Translations under genes and position numbers: made by a program
DNA from: Centrapalus pauciflorus
Lineage: Eukaryota > Streptophyta > Magnoliopsida > Asterales > Asteraceae
Reading direction: 5' to 3'
Length of the DNA: 64,000 nt
Assembly: GCA_020465985.1 (NCBI GenBank)
Contig: JAANYP010003716.1
Coordinates: 186,001 to 250,000 of the forward strand
Shown here: positions 33,951-45,600 of the stretch, piece after piece
How the letters are laid out: every line of letters starts with the position of its first letter
Position numbering within the stretch: the stretch's first letter is position 1
The notes under the pieces: model-generated
Told to the model about the DNA's origin: nothing
Databases searched by the model: none
Seen by the model: the letters and a program-made list of their open reading frames with translations, nothing else

Positions 33951-34545
33951 ACCATTAGATTCAATGGATGTTTTTTGGAGGAAGCTTGATCTTTTACCGC
34001 AGAATACTGTAGAAAATGACGATATTGGTTGTGATGATGAGATAATGGACTTTAGTGAAATTTTCAACAAGAAACAAACAAGAGGAAATTAAGAAGTTAG
34101 GTATGCTGCAAAAACTTAAGTCAATTTTTGAGTATGCACATGTTGGCGAACCTTCAATCCAAAAGAGCACTCGTGGTCGGTCAACATTAAAATCCAACAA
34201 AAGTAAATAAAGTATACCACCGCAGGCTCCTATACCGCAAGAAAGTCGTAGACATAGTTGCTCTACCTATGGACCAATGTCATTTGAACCGAATGAGCAA
34301 CAAATATCTACCAAAAGGAAACAAGTTCAGCTGGAGCATGATATTTCACTAGTAGAGGCTCGCAGACACAGTTAATCAACATATACGTCGGATCCATTTG
34401 ACTTGAACGAGCAACCAATGATGTATGAGGTTCCGAATCTATTTGACTTGAACGAGAAACCAACGATGTATGAGGTTCCGAATCCATCATACGGTGAATT
34501 CGAAACTTTTCCTCAAGATCCCATTTTGGAATAGTTTAATTAATG
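33943..34545 (+). pseudogene. FAR1/MULE-type transposase fragment (middle part)
   Basis: After the acceptor at about 33938 the frame reads IPLDSMDVFWRKLDLLP, which resembles the region after the zinc finger in FAR1-related Mutator proteins with an OTU-like tail. Next comes an acidic stretch, a stop at about 34089 (TAA), then further disconnected coding pieces (EYAHVGEPSIQKSTRGRS at about 34130, ESRRHSCSTYGPMSFEPNEQ at about 34240) and a repeated SDPFDLNEQP/PNLFDLNEKP stretch at 34390-34480. Several stops make it non-functional. The C-terminal part appears 3.8 kb further on at 38343. Confidence 0.6.
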
Positions 34546-34754
34546 ACTTCCAACCACCGTCGCACACTCAATACTTTAATCATGAGCAGGTAACATTTAT
34601 AAAAAATTTATTTTTTTTGTTTCTATATTATCCATTAAATTAATCTTAATTTTATAAATGTTAGGATCTAGCAGTCTCAATGTATGATCAATATATTCAT
34701 GGCGAACCACCACAACTCGGAAATGCTTCAATCGATCCTTCTCTCAAGCTCTAG

Positions 34755-35483
34755 CAGACATCTTGGGCGGGGGTTTGAAAGTGGACGTGACCGGCTCGGT
34801 GGCTAAGATCTCTTTTGGCATTTTCGACAGCCCTGCCAATAAACTGAAACCATGCTCTCTTCTGTTGTATTCCCCAGCTGTCTCTGATGGCGTCCTTCTC
34901 GGGTTTTTTGACTGAAGCTCTTAAAGCTATTGTGCTTGTTGTTTTCGGGTCCCTTTTTTGCATTTGTATGACTTTGGGTGTAAATTTCTTTAGATCTTAG
35001 CAATGAGTAGGTTTTCTGAAGTACCTCTTGATACGTGGAGGGGAGATCGACTGAAAGGATTTCTACCAACTGTCTTATCCTGATGCCATGTATGAAACCG
35101 GAGATTTTCGCATCTTCATGGAGTCCCCTGACTTACTGGCTTTCACTATTGTACCTCTCCACAAATTCCCTTAACGACTCGTTCTCTCTTTGCTTTATGT
35201 TGTGGACCTCCAGATGCGTTTTTTCGTATTTTCTTATGCTGCATGAAATGGCTATGGAATTTCTCCTTAAGCTCCTGAAAGTTTTTTATACCTCCTGGGG
35301 TAACCCTTCGTACCTTAGTCTGGCTGCACCTTTCAGGGTCATAGGAAACATGTGACATGCCACCGGCATGGACCACTTAGAGATCTTCACTGCCCCTAAG
35401 AACAGCCGCATGTGATCGTCTGGGTCTCCTACCCCTTCGTACGTCCCCACATTGCGGGGAGCTTCAGTCCCTCTGAAATGCAT
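34755..35483 (-). pseudogene. Gypsy gag fragment
   Basis: The minus strand carries a retrotransposon-gag domain in pieces. It includes NVGTYEGVGDPDDHMRLFLG, MFPMTLKGAARLRYEGLPQ, a REFVERYNSESQ segment and LVEILSVDLPSTYQEVLQKT, separated by frameshifts and stops. The style is that of Tat/Athila-like gypsy Gag. No LTR is recognised on either side. Confidence 0.65.
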
Positions 35484-35676
35484 CGATCTCCATCATCTTT
35501 TTTGAATTTGTGTAATTTTTGTTAAATTTGAAAATGTATCAATTGAATTTATTTAGCATTTATTATTTGATTATTTGTTGAATTATTAAATTGAATGAGG
35601 TATGCACATTCCCCAAAATGTCATTCCTTGTTTGTTTTCATAATACACAAGATGCATAAAATTGTCCAACTATTTA

Positions 35677-35680
<4 letters not shown>

Positions 35681-35742
<62 letters not shown>
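35681..35742. repeat. (TA)n microsatellite
   Basis: About 31 TA units directly bordering the inverted-repeat element that starts at 35753. Confidence 0.9.
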
Positions 35743-35752
<10 letters not shown>

Positions 35753-36618
35753 GGGTTGGGATCATTGCAGAACTATAGAACCAATCCAAACCATTGGATT
35801 ATAATATAACACTAGGGATAAGATGGTAATTATGCAATTTACATTGAATTAATAGTAGTCCACCAAGTTTGACTGCCCACTTTAACCATTTTTTACTCTT
35901 TTAATATCGAAGGGACATGCAGTGTTGCATATATGATATATAATATCACTTCGACATTGATTGTGTGATATAAGTTGTAATTCGACATTGAATGATCTTT
36001 ATATAATATATTGAATGGTCGTCTGGGTAAAAAAATTTTTTACAAAAAATAAACACATAATTTTTTTCGAAAAAAATATATTATGACCGTTCTCATTAAA
36101 TCCATAAACTTTGACTACTAATTTTGACTATTATTTTGGCTCTGTTAATATTGAATGTACATGCAGTGTTGCATCGACTTTGAATATACGATATAACGTA
36201 TTCATTCGACATTGAATGATCTCGTCATGCTACATTACATCGTGGTCTAGGTAAAAATTTTTTTTTACCAAAAATAAACACGTAAAATTTTTCGAAAAAA
36301 ATATATCAAGACCGGTCTCGTTTTAAAGAGTATAAAATTCTCGTTTTTATGGTATAAATTTTTTGATTTAAGAATTAATCATTTTAATGTTATTTTAATT
36401 AAAAGAAAAAAGATATTTATTTTGTTAATGTCAATCTATTTGCTATTTCCAATCTTTTCCTTTTTTACCATTGAATTAAAATATCACTAATACCAATCTT
36501 TTTTTTCACTAATTACAAACTTGACACCAATAAATCAAGACCATTACATTAATCTAATCTATGGACGATATTGGTTCTATAGTTCTACATTAAAATTAGG
36601 TTCTGCAATGATCCCATC
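35753..36618. mobile_element. Inverted-repeat element inserted in (TA)n
   Basis: The ends match in inverse orientation: GGGATCATTGCAGAAC on the left and its reverse complement before ATCCCATCA on the right. Inner arms both carry ACTATAGAACCAAT. An internal direct duplication with a period of about 244 bp is marked by ACATGCAGTGTTGCAT at about 35918 and 36161. No coding frame. TA repeats on both sides suggest insertion into, or formation of, a TA microsatellite, as described for Micron-type MITEs. Confidence 0.6.
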
Positions 36619-36839
36619 AATATATATAATATGGTTTGAGAGATTATCACTCAATATGCAGCGTACCAGAAAGTACCACATTTAAAATTTTTTTTAATTT
36701 TATATATTCATAAACATGAATTAATTGACATTATGATGAATTGAAGTAACCATATGGTTTGAGAGATTACCACTCAATAGCGTTGCCCTACGCTACAAAA
36801 CAGAAGAATTGAAGTAACCAATAACCATCTGCATTAAAA
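36619..36839. repeat. Short direct repeats, no gene
   Basis: ATGGTTTGAGAGATTA[T/C]CACTCAATA occurs twice (about 36631 and 36753), and TTGAAGTAACCA-like words are also repeated. No coding capacity. Confidence 0.5.
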
Positions 36840-37997
36840 TCACATAAATTTGGGTACCCATCTTAGGATGGGTCCTTTTGGGTTAGGTGTTCCAAGTGAA
36901 TATGACACGTGTACAGTCTTAGGAACCCATTTTGCAGTTATGTGTGGGCCAAATGCATAGCCTTTTGGAATCCATTTATATTTGGATTTAACAGGTTTTG
37001 AAACCTTAGGCGATGAAATTACCTTAGGTTTTTGACTTTTTGAAACTTGTTTGACATTTGCTTTGGTTTTGGGCCTAGGCAAAGTACAAGTCTCAGTTTT
37101 TGTGGAGACCGATGATGCAACATTTTTTATTTTCTTTTTCCGAATTCTTTTAACAAGATAAGGCACAAAAGCATTCATTTCAGGTTCTTGACGTCTAAAA
37201 CGAGTTGGACATAATTTAAACAAGTCACCAAATGAATACTTTGAACAAGAAATAGAATTCGATACATCATTACAAATATTTTTTTTTGAGATTACATGCA
37301 ACCTATCTCTAGAAACAAATTCATATGGCATAACAACCTTCTTCACAAAAAAAAAAAAAAAAAAACTGGAAAAATCTTGCATAGACGTTTTGGGCACTCT
37401 TTTCACATGATCTGTAGGAACAAAACGACGAGAGTCAGTACACATGGAATAGTTAGACTTTGAAGCTTTTTCTTTTTCTTGGTGAGTGGGTTTCTTAGAA
37501 GACTTGGATTGATTCTGAGTCTTCTTTGAAACCTTAGCTTTGAAAGGTTTTGAGCACTCACCTTTAAAACTGATAGAATAATTTTCAACTTTGGCTTTAC
37601 CTTTTTTCAGACGATATGAGTGGAATTTTGATAGGATCAGAAACTTTTGGCTCTTTTAAATGAAAATTTAAACTTTCTGAAACCATGCCAAATTTTTCTT
37701 TGTAGACAGTTAATTCTACAGTTTGTTGAAAACTTTGGTTTGCCAATTTTTCCTCTTTCTTAAGAAGAGCTACTTGATAATCAAGAGCTTTCTTTCGAGT
37801 TGTCTTTAATTCATTTTCTAACACTTTGATTTTATGTTGAAGAACTTTTGTAGGAATATAAAGATGAGGGATTGGTTTGACTGGTTCTGCTTTCATTTCA
37901 GCCTCTGAATAACTACACAATAAATCTTCCTCTAGAGTAAGTACTCTATAAGGATAACTCTCATTTAACTCTTCATATTTAAAAGATGTTTCTGAAA
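36840..37997 (-). pseudogene. Retroelement gag-like fragment with coiled coil
   Basis: The minus strand reads in three phases. From 37997 to 37597 there is a charged coiled-coil (VLQHKIKVLENELKTTRKKA...ALLKKEEKLANQ). From 37588 to about 37403 there is a Lys/Ser-rich piece. From 37445 to 36840 there is a basic linker (KVSKPVKSKYKWIPKGYAFG, AKWVPKTVHVS, ending in RWVPKFM). The WVPK-type phrases are common in copia gag linkers. At 37348-37366 a run of 19 A (T on the coding strand) interrupts the frame. Frameshifts make it a pseudogene; no CCHC knuckle is seen. Confidence 0.5.
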
Positions 37998-38097
37998 ATG
38001 TATTTCCCAGAATATATCAGCACTTGTATGATCTCTTCAATATTCAAAGCAAAACAGATGGAATACTCATTGATTTGCAAGAATAAAGATGAAGAAT

Positions 38098-38342
38098 GTT
38101 AGAGAGAATTTCTACAAAAACGGCGGCTGTAATATTTCAATATCCGTGTGTGTGTTGGGAAACCCTAGATGGGGTTTCCCTTTACATGGAATTAATTCAA
38201 CTTTTAAACAATTACACATTGGCCCCTCAACTTCTAAACATAAGAGTTACAATTAAAACAAAAGGATAGAAATAAATTACAAGGAAATAAACTAAAATAA
38301 TTATTACAAAATAAAGTCGCAAGATCAAATATAAATATCTAA
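38098..38342 (-). repeat. Possible LTR end bordering the gag-like fragment
   Basis: The segment runs TGTTAGAGAG..ATATCTAACA (imperfect TGTTAGA inverted ends). Exactly at 38343 the coding sequence of the FAR1/OTU pseudogene resumes. It contains a perfect hairpin GGAAACCCTAGATGGGGTTTCC at about 38158. No target duplication was found, so the left border is uncertain. Confidence 0.4.
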
Positions 38343-38665
38343 CAGGAACGTTCTCTCGATAATTACCATAACGGTTTTGCACCAATACATCACTGGATGA
38401 AAATGTCTGACAATGGTGTCTTGATTGCGAACACGTACAATTGCATTGTTTGCTTTTTAACAAATCCAATCAGTTACACATTTTTTCTGCTTTGGAAAAA
38501 GTCATGCGCGCCAGAACTAAATCAATCGATAGCAATTGCATTTGTTCATGGAAATCATTTTATGAAGGTGGATTTGCAAGATGGACATCCAATGCCAAGT
38601 CTTGCGGGAAATTGTAGACCTGTAAAAGAAAGGAAAAAAAAGTACAAGAATCGACTATTGCCATA
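38343..38665 (+). pseudogene. FAR1/OTU-type MULE protein, C-terminal fragment
   Basis: The frame reads from about 38344 through HHWMKMSDNGVLIANTYNCI, SYTFFLLWKK, IAIAFVHGNHFMKVDLQDGH and PMPSLAGN to a basic tail ending at TAA 38663-38665. The order (W-M, then a hydrophobic strand, then HGNHF..VDL..G.PMP) is that of the OTU-like protease tail of plant MULE/FAR1 proteins. It is separated from its middle part (33943-34545) by about 3.8 kb of later insertions. Confidence 0.6.
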
Positions 38666-38775
38666 ATATTTGATGTAATAAATTTGTTTGTACAACGTTG
38701 GTTATTTTTTTGCAATTATCCCTAAATTTTAATGTATTTTAATATTAAGATTTTTTTTAAAAAAAATTAATATAT

Positions 38776-39090
38776 AATCTTATGGGGTAGAAAGTTATGT
38801 GGTTAATCATTAGTAAACCTAATCATCATGGGGTAGAAATAGATTGAAGATGATGATGTTAATCGTTAGTGAACCTAATCATCATGTGGTAGAAATAGAT
38901 TGAAGATGATGGGGTTAATAATTAGTAAACTTACCTAATTATCATGGGGTAGAAATAGATTGAAAATGATGAGTTAATCATTAGTAAACATAATCATTTA
39001 TCATGGGATAGAAATCAAATTGAAGATGACGGGTTAATGATTAGTAAACATAATCATATGGGAGTGAAAATAGATTCAACATGGGGTGTA
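38776..39090. repeat. Minisatellite, ~60-bp unit, about five diverged copies
   Basis: The unit is roughly ATGGGGTAGAAATAGATTGA + AGATGATG-GTTAATCATTAGTAAACCTAATCATC. Copies differ by substitutions and small indels and decay to the right (ATGGGAGTGAAAATAGATT). Confidence 0.85.
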
Positions 39091-39369
39091 AATAGATCCA
39101 TCATGAAAAAAACCTACAATGACTAATTATGATACGTTGACACCACATTGACACCACATATCACATTTACTTGTTCACATGTCATCAGGATGACTAGAGC
39201 TACATTTTGAACTTTTGACTTATATGATATGAAAAGTATAGTAACTTAAATGAGATGTATTTAAAAGCATGATATCTTCCTGTAATATATGCACGTTATT
39301 TTAATGATATAAACAGGGGCGGATCCAGAAATTTTCGTTATCGGTGTCACTTTTTTAAAGTAAGTTTAA

Positions 39370-39716
39370 GGCCCTGTTTGATAGCTCTTATTGGGCTCTT
39401 ATGGGCCATTATCACTCATTCGGTGAGAGAAAAATTAGATGAGAGCGTTTGAAATCATTTTTTCAATAAGAGATAAATTACCTCTTACTGTCTCTATTGA
39501 ATCAGGGGAAGAAAGGGGTCTCATCCCCTCTCATCAAACGCAGTAGAAAAGAAACAATTGTTCTCTCCAATGTCCATCCACCTTCCCAAACCCTAGCTTA
39601 GTCAGATCGCTCCTGACCTGACGCTGTGGTTACCATTGTCGCCGCCGCCTCCTTCACAGTCAACGTTTTTACAAGCCAAAACTGTCTGATCCCCTCTCAT
39701 CATCGCAGAAGTGCAT

Positions 39717-39764
<48 letters not shown>

Positions 39765-40426
39765 TCATCGACGACCCAAGACGACACCGCTCCTTCTCCC
39801 TTCTTGTCTGCAAGTGAACGGCCATCGACAGGATTGCTCCTTCTCCATTCTATTCGCTTCATCGAGGACCACCCATGACGATTTCACAACTCACAGCTCC
39901 TTACCCTCACAATCACCGATGCCCTCATCTCGAGCTTCGTGATTCTTCTTCAATTTCCAGCAACAACCCACGTGTCTTTTTCGTCGAACAAAGCAAGAGA
40001 AGAGAAGAAGAAAAGATGAGAAGAAGAGAAGATAAATGGAGGCTGGAAAAAAAAAAAGAAAGAAGGAAGAAGACAAACAGGTTACAAGTACTCAATTAGG
40101 CATAGGTGGTGATTTGATCCATGTGGAGTTGTGGACCATATCTTCAATTACATAACACGATGGTGATTATTTTTAAAAATCATGCGATTATATTTAAATG
40201 AAAAATAAATCAATTAACATATGCATATATTTAAGATAAAAAAAGATTAAATATTATACTTTATATTTTAATTATTAAAATTGATAATTTATTCAATTAG
40301 ACATTTATAAAATTACAAATCAAACACTCTTATTGAACTTTTAATAAGATCTTTAAACCAACTCTTATCAATAAGATATGGTAATAAGATATAAGAGTTT
40401 TTCTTCTTATTAATTCAAACGCAGCC
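39370..40426. mobile_element. PIF/Harbinger-like element inside the hAT element
   Basis: TAA at 39367-39369 and 40427-40429. Ends GGCCCTGTTTGA and (reverse complement of the right end) GGCTGCGTTTGA match at 9 of 12 positions, the GTTTG-type PIF terminus. Inside are a (CT)21 tract at 39719-39760 and a GC-rich part with leader-like sequence, but no transposase. The open frames here are repeat artefacts. Confidence 0.65.
39719..39760. repeat. (CT)n microsatellite
   Basis: About 21 uninterrupted CT units inside the PIF-like element. Confidence 0.95.
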
Positions 40427-40638
40427 TAATACTTCGAATTTTAAATTTTTTTCTAAGACAGATCTGGTCACCGAAATAGGTTATCAACACAAAATTAACA
40501 AATAACAAGAATTTTTAATTAGAAAAGTACATAATAAAATACAGTTAAAACTTAAAATTAATAAGTATATTAAGTATTAAAGTTTTACAATTGTTTCCTT
40601 CGAGTCTATCTTTTGAAATCTTGTCAAAATTTTGTCTA

Positions 40639-41818
40639 GGGTAAATTACAATTTTCGTCACTGTGGTTATACACAAATTATGGTTATCATCCTTTTAATG
40701 ATTAAATTACGATTACAGTACTTATAGTTGGCAATTTATTATGCCTTTGGTCCCTTTGTCCAATATTTTTTTTAAAATGACGATTTTGCCCTTTCATTAT
40801 TATTTCAGTTTTGGTCCTTGATCAAATTATTTCTTTTTATTTAATTTATTAATAGCTTTTTTATTTTTACTATTTATTTAATATATTTACTATTTGTTAA
40901 ACAAAAAATATAGTTTAAAATCAACAAAATATGTAAAGTTTACATATTTATATGTATAAATTAATTTAATTTTTTAACTTTATGAAATAATTATACATTT
41001 CATTAAGTTATAATTATAACAATTATGGGTTTCTTAAGTTATATGTATAAGGTTTATCTGACCACTAACTTTATGGTATAACTAAATTAGAATAGAAAAT
41101 ACGTTAAATTATATATTTGGTTAAGATAAAAACAAAATAATTAAATTAATTTGAATAAAAAATTATTAAATATATAAGTATTTATATGAATGTAACATAT
41201 AATAAAGACAATAGATATATAAATTAAATGCATAAATAGTTTCAATTTTTATAAATGAAAAGTAATATACATTTAGAAAAATAAATATATAAATAGTTCA
41301 ACGTATATCTAAAATCAATATGTATGAACGGTAATAATAGTATTTATAACAATAATTAACAAAAATAAAACATATTAAATTAAGTCATATACAGGTTATT
41401 TTCATTGATTACTACTTAGTCATGTAAATACTTAAATCATAACAAAATAATAATATTAATACTATTAATAATAATATCAAATAAATAAATAAATAAAACA
41501 TATTGAATAACCTTTTATTTCAATTGAATTTTAATAGTAATAACTAGACAATATAATAAAAAAATAGAAAATATATTAAATAAATAGTAAAAGAATAAAA
41601 ATCTATTCATAAAATGAAATAAAAGAAATAATTTGATCAATGACCAAAACTGAAATAAAAGTAAAAGAGCAAAATCGTCATTTAAAAAAAATATTGGACA
41701 AAGGGACCAAAGTCATAATAAATTGCCAACTATAAGTACTGTAATCGTAATTCAATCATTAAAAGAACGATAACCATAATTTGTGTATAACCACAGGGAC
41801 GAAAATTGTAATTTACCC
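40639..41818. mobile_element. Mutator-type foldback element with 9-bp target duplication
   Basis: The exact duplication TTTTGTCTA lies at 40630-40638 and 41819-41827. The arms of at least 200 bp are inverted copies starting GGGTAAATTACAATTTTCGTC and continuing with TGGTTATACACAAATTATGG. The centre is AT-rich and partly self-complementary. Non-autonomous, no coding frame. Confidence 0.88.
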
Positions 41819-42419
41819 TTTTGTCTATTAACCTAAATTTTTTGGGCTTTTTTAAAAATCTTTTGGCCTTTTGGGCTAACTTAATTAACATTGTTTATTG
41901 TTGATTTTATATTCTGTTGGACTTTTTTAAAATTATTTTTGATTAAAACTCAATATTATTTCAATAAATTTAAGTAATAAAAACAACAAATATATATTAG
42001 ATATGTATGTTATAATTTTATAAATTTTCCGTAGGTGTCACTAAAAAAAATCTTAGGTGTCACTCGGGTTTTTGATACATACGTACATCAATATTTTGAA
42101 AATTTATCGGTGTCGAGTGACACCCCTAATCATTTACTAAGACCGCCCCTGGATATAAATTCTTTTAGGATTTACTATGAAAAAAATCAACATGTTTTCA
42201 CGTATTTTGTATTTTCGTTACTCTTTGCTTCAAGTTAATTTTTTATTTTTGGTTCAGTAAAATTGAAATTTGGTCATTAAAACCTAGTTTTCAGTCAAAT
42301 TTTATAAAACTAGAAGAAAAATTTTACTTGAGGATTAAAAAAAAAAGAAACATGAAAGACGAAAATAAACAAAAATCGTGAAAAGATATTGGTTTTATTT
42401 TCATAATAAACTATTTTTA

Positions 42420-42613
42420 AAACAAAATAAACAAAAGCCCAATTTGAGCCCGGTAAGCCCACAGGCCTACCAGTTGTCAGATGGACAAAAGTCCTCGCAT
42501 ACGCAACCAAGAAAAACCCCCAATTCATAGAGAATTTCGATCATACAAATCTAGGGTTTCAGAAATCACGAAGTTCATACAACCATTGAAACCTCAAAAT
42601 TGTTGCTTACAAC
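42420..42613 (+). promoter_or_regulatory. Promoter-proximal region and 5' UTR of the R3H gene
   Basis: GCCCAATTTGAGCCCGGTAAGCCCAC at 42436-42462 holds repeated GCCCA words, like site II/UP1 elements of housekeeping promoters. CTAGGGTTT at 42551 is a telo-box, often found near starts of plant translation and RNA-metabolism genes. I did not locate a clear TATA box. Confidence 0.45.
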
Positions 42614-45600
42614 ATGAGTCTCACCCAATTCTCAATGGTAAAATGTTCTTCTTCTTCTTGATATAACCAATTTGTTTGATAATCTATGTTGTAACTTGCA
42701 AGGGAGAATATATTCAACTTGTATGTTCCTGTTTTTGCTTATGGAATGGTAATTTTTGTGCTATGTTATGCAGGAAGCTTCTAACATGCGTAATTCTGTT
42801 ATGTGAGGCTTTATTTAATTAAATTGAAGATATGTATGCACAATTGAATAACTTGTAATCATGAAATATGAAACAAATAAGGAAACGTTTCTTAACTTGT
42901 TTTTATGGATATCTGTATGAGGATCAGTAATAAGAGGAATTCAATGGTGATGAGGTTTTTTCAATGAAGAAAAAGGTGTGTTGTTTGGAGGTGACTATTT
43001 ATTTGCAGAATGTTTGTGTGCGATTTTGTAGTTAGACAGTGTTGTTTCTGTTCTTCTTTTGGAATATAACCAAGGCATGTTTGGTACAGAGAAATGAGAG
43101 GAGAGAAATGGAAAGGAAACCATTTCCCTTGTTTGTTTAGCATTGAGAAATGAAAATTGAGAAATAAGCTAATTCCTATTCTCTACGTTTATTTCCCTCT
43201 CGTCTGGTGAGAAATGGGGGGAAATGGAATTTTCATTTCTTTGTCAAAAAGAACGGAGCACATTTCTCACTTCTCAGCACCCCCCCCCCCACCCCCCCCC
43301 AGGGCCGTCCCATGGATTTTGGAGGCTCTGTACACATGCCAATGATATAGACCCTTAATTACGAAAATTTAAATAATAGGTTTTTTGCAAGTGAGTTTTA
43401 ATATATAAATTAGATGTCGTGAATGACAAATTTTATGTGTTTGTATATTCAATGAGACTTCTAAAATGGTACATAATATGATTAAAACGAAATAATGATT
43501 AATTAAAAATTAATATTCAAAGTACTTCGCTTGATACTCCGATCATTTTTACGATTGTGAGACCCTACAAAATCGGAGGCCCACGCCCTAAAAGACGGGC
43601 CTGCCATTCACGCTTCTCATTTGCAAAAATCACTCTTCCTGGTTCTCTCTCTACAAACCTGGTCGCCCCCACAACCCTCAGCCGCCCCCAACCCTCGTCG
43701 CCCCTGACCCTCGTCGGCGACCTCCCATGGAGCTCTCTTTCTCTCACGACCTTCTCAGCGGCGGCTCTCTCTATCTGTCGACCACCAAACGACGGCGTCT
43801 CTCTGGACCATCTCTTTCTCCATCAAACGACAACCTTCATCGAACGGCGGTGGCTCTCTCCATCGAACTGCGAACTTCTTGCGTTTCTTCCCCTTTTCAG
43901 TCCACAAGAACTCCTCAGGTATATTTCATTAGTTTGAGTTTGTAAGCCGCTGATATAAATTTGGTGTGGTCTGCTGTTAGTGAAGTTGAAATTCAAAACA
44001 TTAGATCTCTAAAATCAATCTAGGGGTATAATGGGACAGAAATGGATGGAACACAGCACAGGTCATGGGGATTCTTGGTGCCACTTGGTGTTGTGTGTGT
44101 ATTGTGTGCAACCAGTAATTGTACAAGTGTGTGTTCAGTAAGTATTGTACAGTGTGTGAGTGCAACAGAATGTGTACGTGTGTGTGTTTTGTATGTAATT
44201 AGAAGCTGTAGCAGGACAAATAGAAAGTGCGTGTGTTGTGTTTTCTTTTGGTTTATCTAGAAATAGATATTTAAAAGAGGACAAGCCACATGGATGTGCT
44301 GGTAGATATGCTTTGGTATGCCTTTGTTTCTTGCTCTCCATTAAACAAGAGAGCTCAATGTTATTTTCTTCTGTGCTTTAGTGTGTTTAGTTGACTGCAA
44401 GTCCTGTACTCAGGATTAATTGCATTTCTTCATTTTCAAGTACAGGTTACATTTGAGTGTTTATGGTGTAGTTTTCCATTTCAATAAATTCTATATTTTT
44501 CATTTATTGTATAACACTATGTTGTGATGATTGGATATCGATATCAATCATCAATCTTGAAAATGTTCCATAGTTCAATGATCCTGGTTGTTTCTATTTA
44601 ACAATTCCCTTGAAGATATGTTTTAAAGTTACTCAAGAATCAAGATCAGCATCAAATGGGAAAAAGCTCAGTTGGGTTGATTTCATGCCTTGTTTAAAGA
44701 TGTGTAAATGCATCTCTTTTAGTCCTTCAAGAAAATTTGGAACCTTTATATTATCTTTTTCTTTATGAAATAAATTTGATGCTAAATACATACAATTATT
44801 GGGTGGTGTCGTGGTAGGTGATCTTTGCCATTTTTAAGTTAGCCGCCAACCTATGTAGTCCCATGTTTGTGAAAGGCAACCTACTTCCTCAAGCAGAAAA
44901 TGGTTATATTGATTTTACTAAATCACCATATGGGATGTACTGCATGCATGACGAATGGTACTTTTCGGGGTAATCTTGATTAGTAAATTGCATAAAGATG
45001 AGAACTTTATGATTCTTTTATCCAGGACCAAAAGGAAGGGAATTTGTGGATGCAATTTGGGAATGGATATGTGCTGATATTTAATATTTTCTGGGTAAAT
45101 TATGTTGGTAATTTTTTTGTTTTGTCACTAAAATGTTTAATTATTACAAAATAATGTTTTGGGTTTGAATTAAAAATTTTACAAAATAATTATGATTGCA
45201 AATAATAAAATGTTTAATTATAAAACTCTCTGTTATTCTCTGTTACATTTCTTTGCTGAATTCTCTGTTCTACCAAACAGATGAACCAATTCTCTTTCTC
45301 CAGACCAATTCCCTTTCTCAGCAATTTCATTCTCTGATGCCATTTCTCTGCAATTCCATTCTCTGTACCAAACGCACACCCTAAGAGTGCGTTTGGTATG
45401 AAGAAATGGAGAGGATGATTTTTTTTTTTTGGTTTTCAAGCTTTATTGACAAAGGATTATAATACATAAATAAGATTGACACAAAAAATGAAGAGAAGAT
45501 AATGAAATATCAATTCTTTTTCCATGGTTTTGATTCTCTCTATTTCTATGAGGAAACCAAAGAATTGATATTTGCATTAAACATCGGTTCCCCATTTTTC

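Larger units (their letters stand above)
39314..42151. mobile_element. hAT element with exact 8-bp target duplication, host of two nested elements
   Basis: Ends CAGGGGCGG..CCGCCCCTG. GATATAAA occurs at 39306-39313 and 42152-42159. Subterminal inverted words (AAATTTTCGTTATCGGTGTCAC and its counterpart near 42095-42120) support one element. Its own sequence is 39314-39369, 40430-40638 and 41828-42151; the rest is a PIF-like element and a MULE. No transposase coding remains. Confidence 0.88.

Noticed and set aside
39602..39862. 86-aa frame with Arg-Glu repeats on the minus strand
   Set aside because: Translation of the (CT)n microsatellite inside a PIF-like element.
43557..43937. 126-aa frame followed by a donor-like CAG/GTATAT
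   Set aside because: GC-rich, Ser/Leu/Pro-rich sequence inside a transposon in an intron. A second phase is equally open and no domain is visible.
44042..44260. Cys/Val-rich 72-aa frame
   Set aside because: Derived from GT-rich sequence in intron 1 of the R3H gene.
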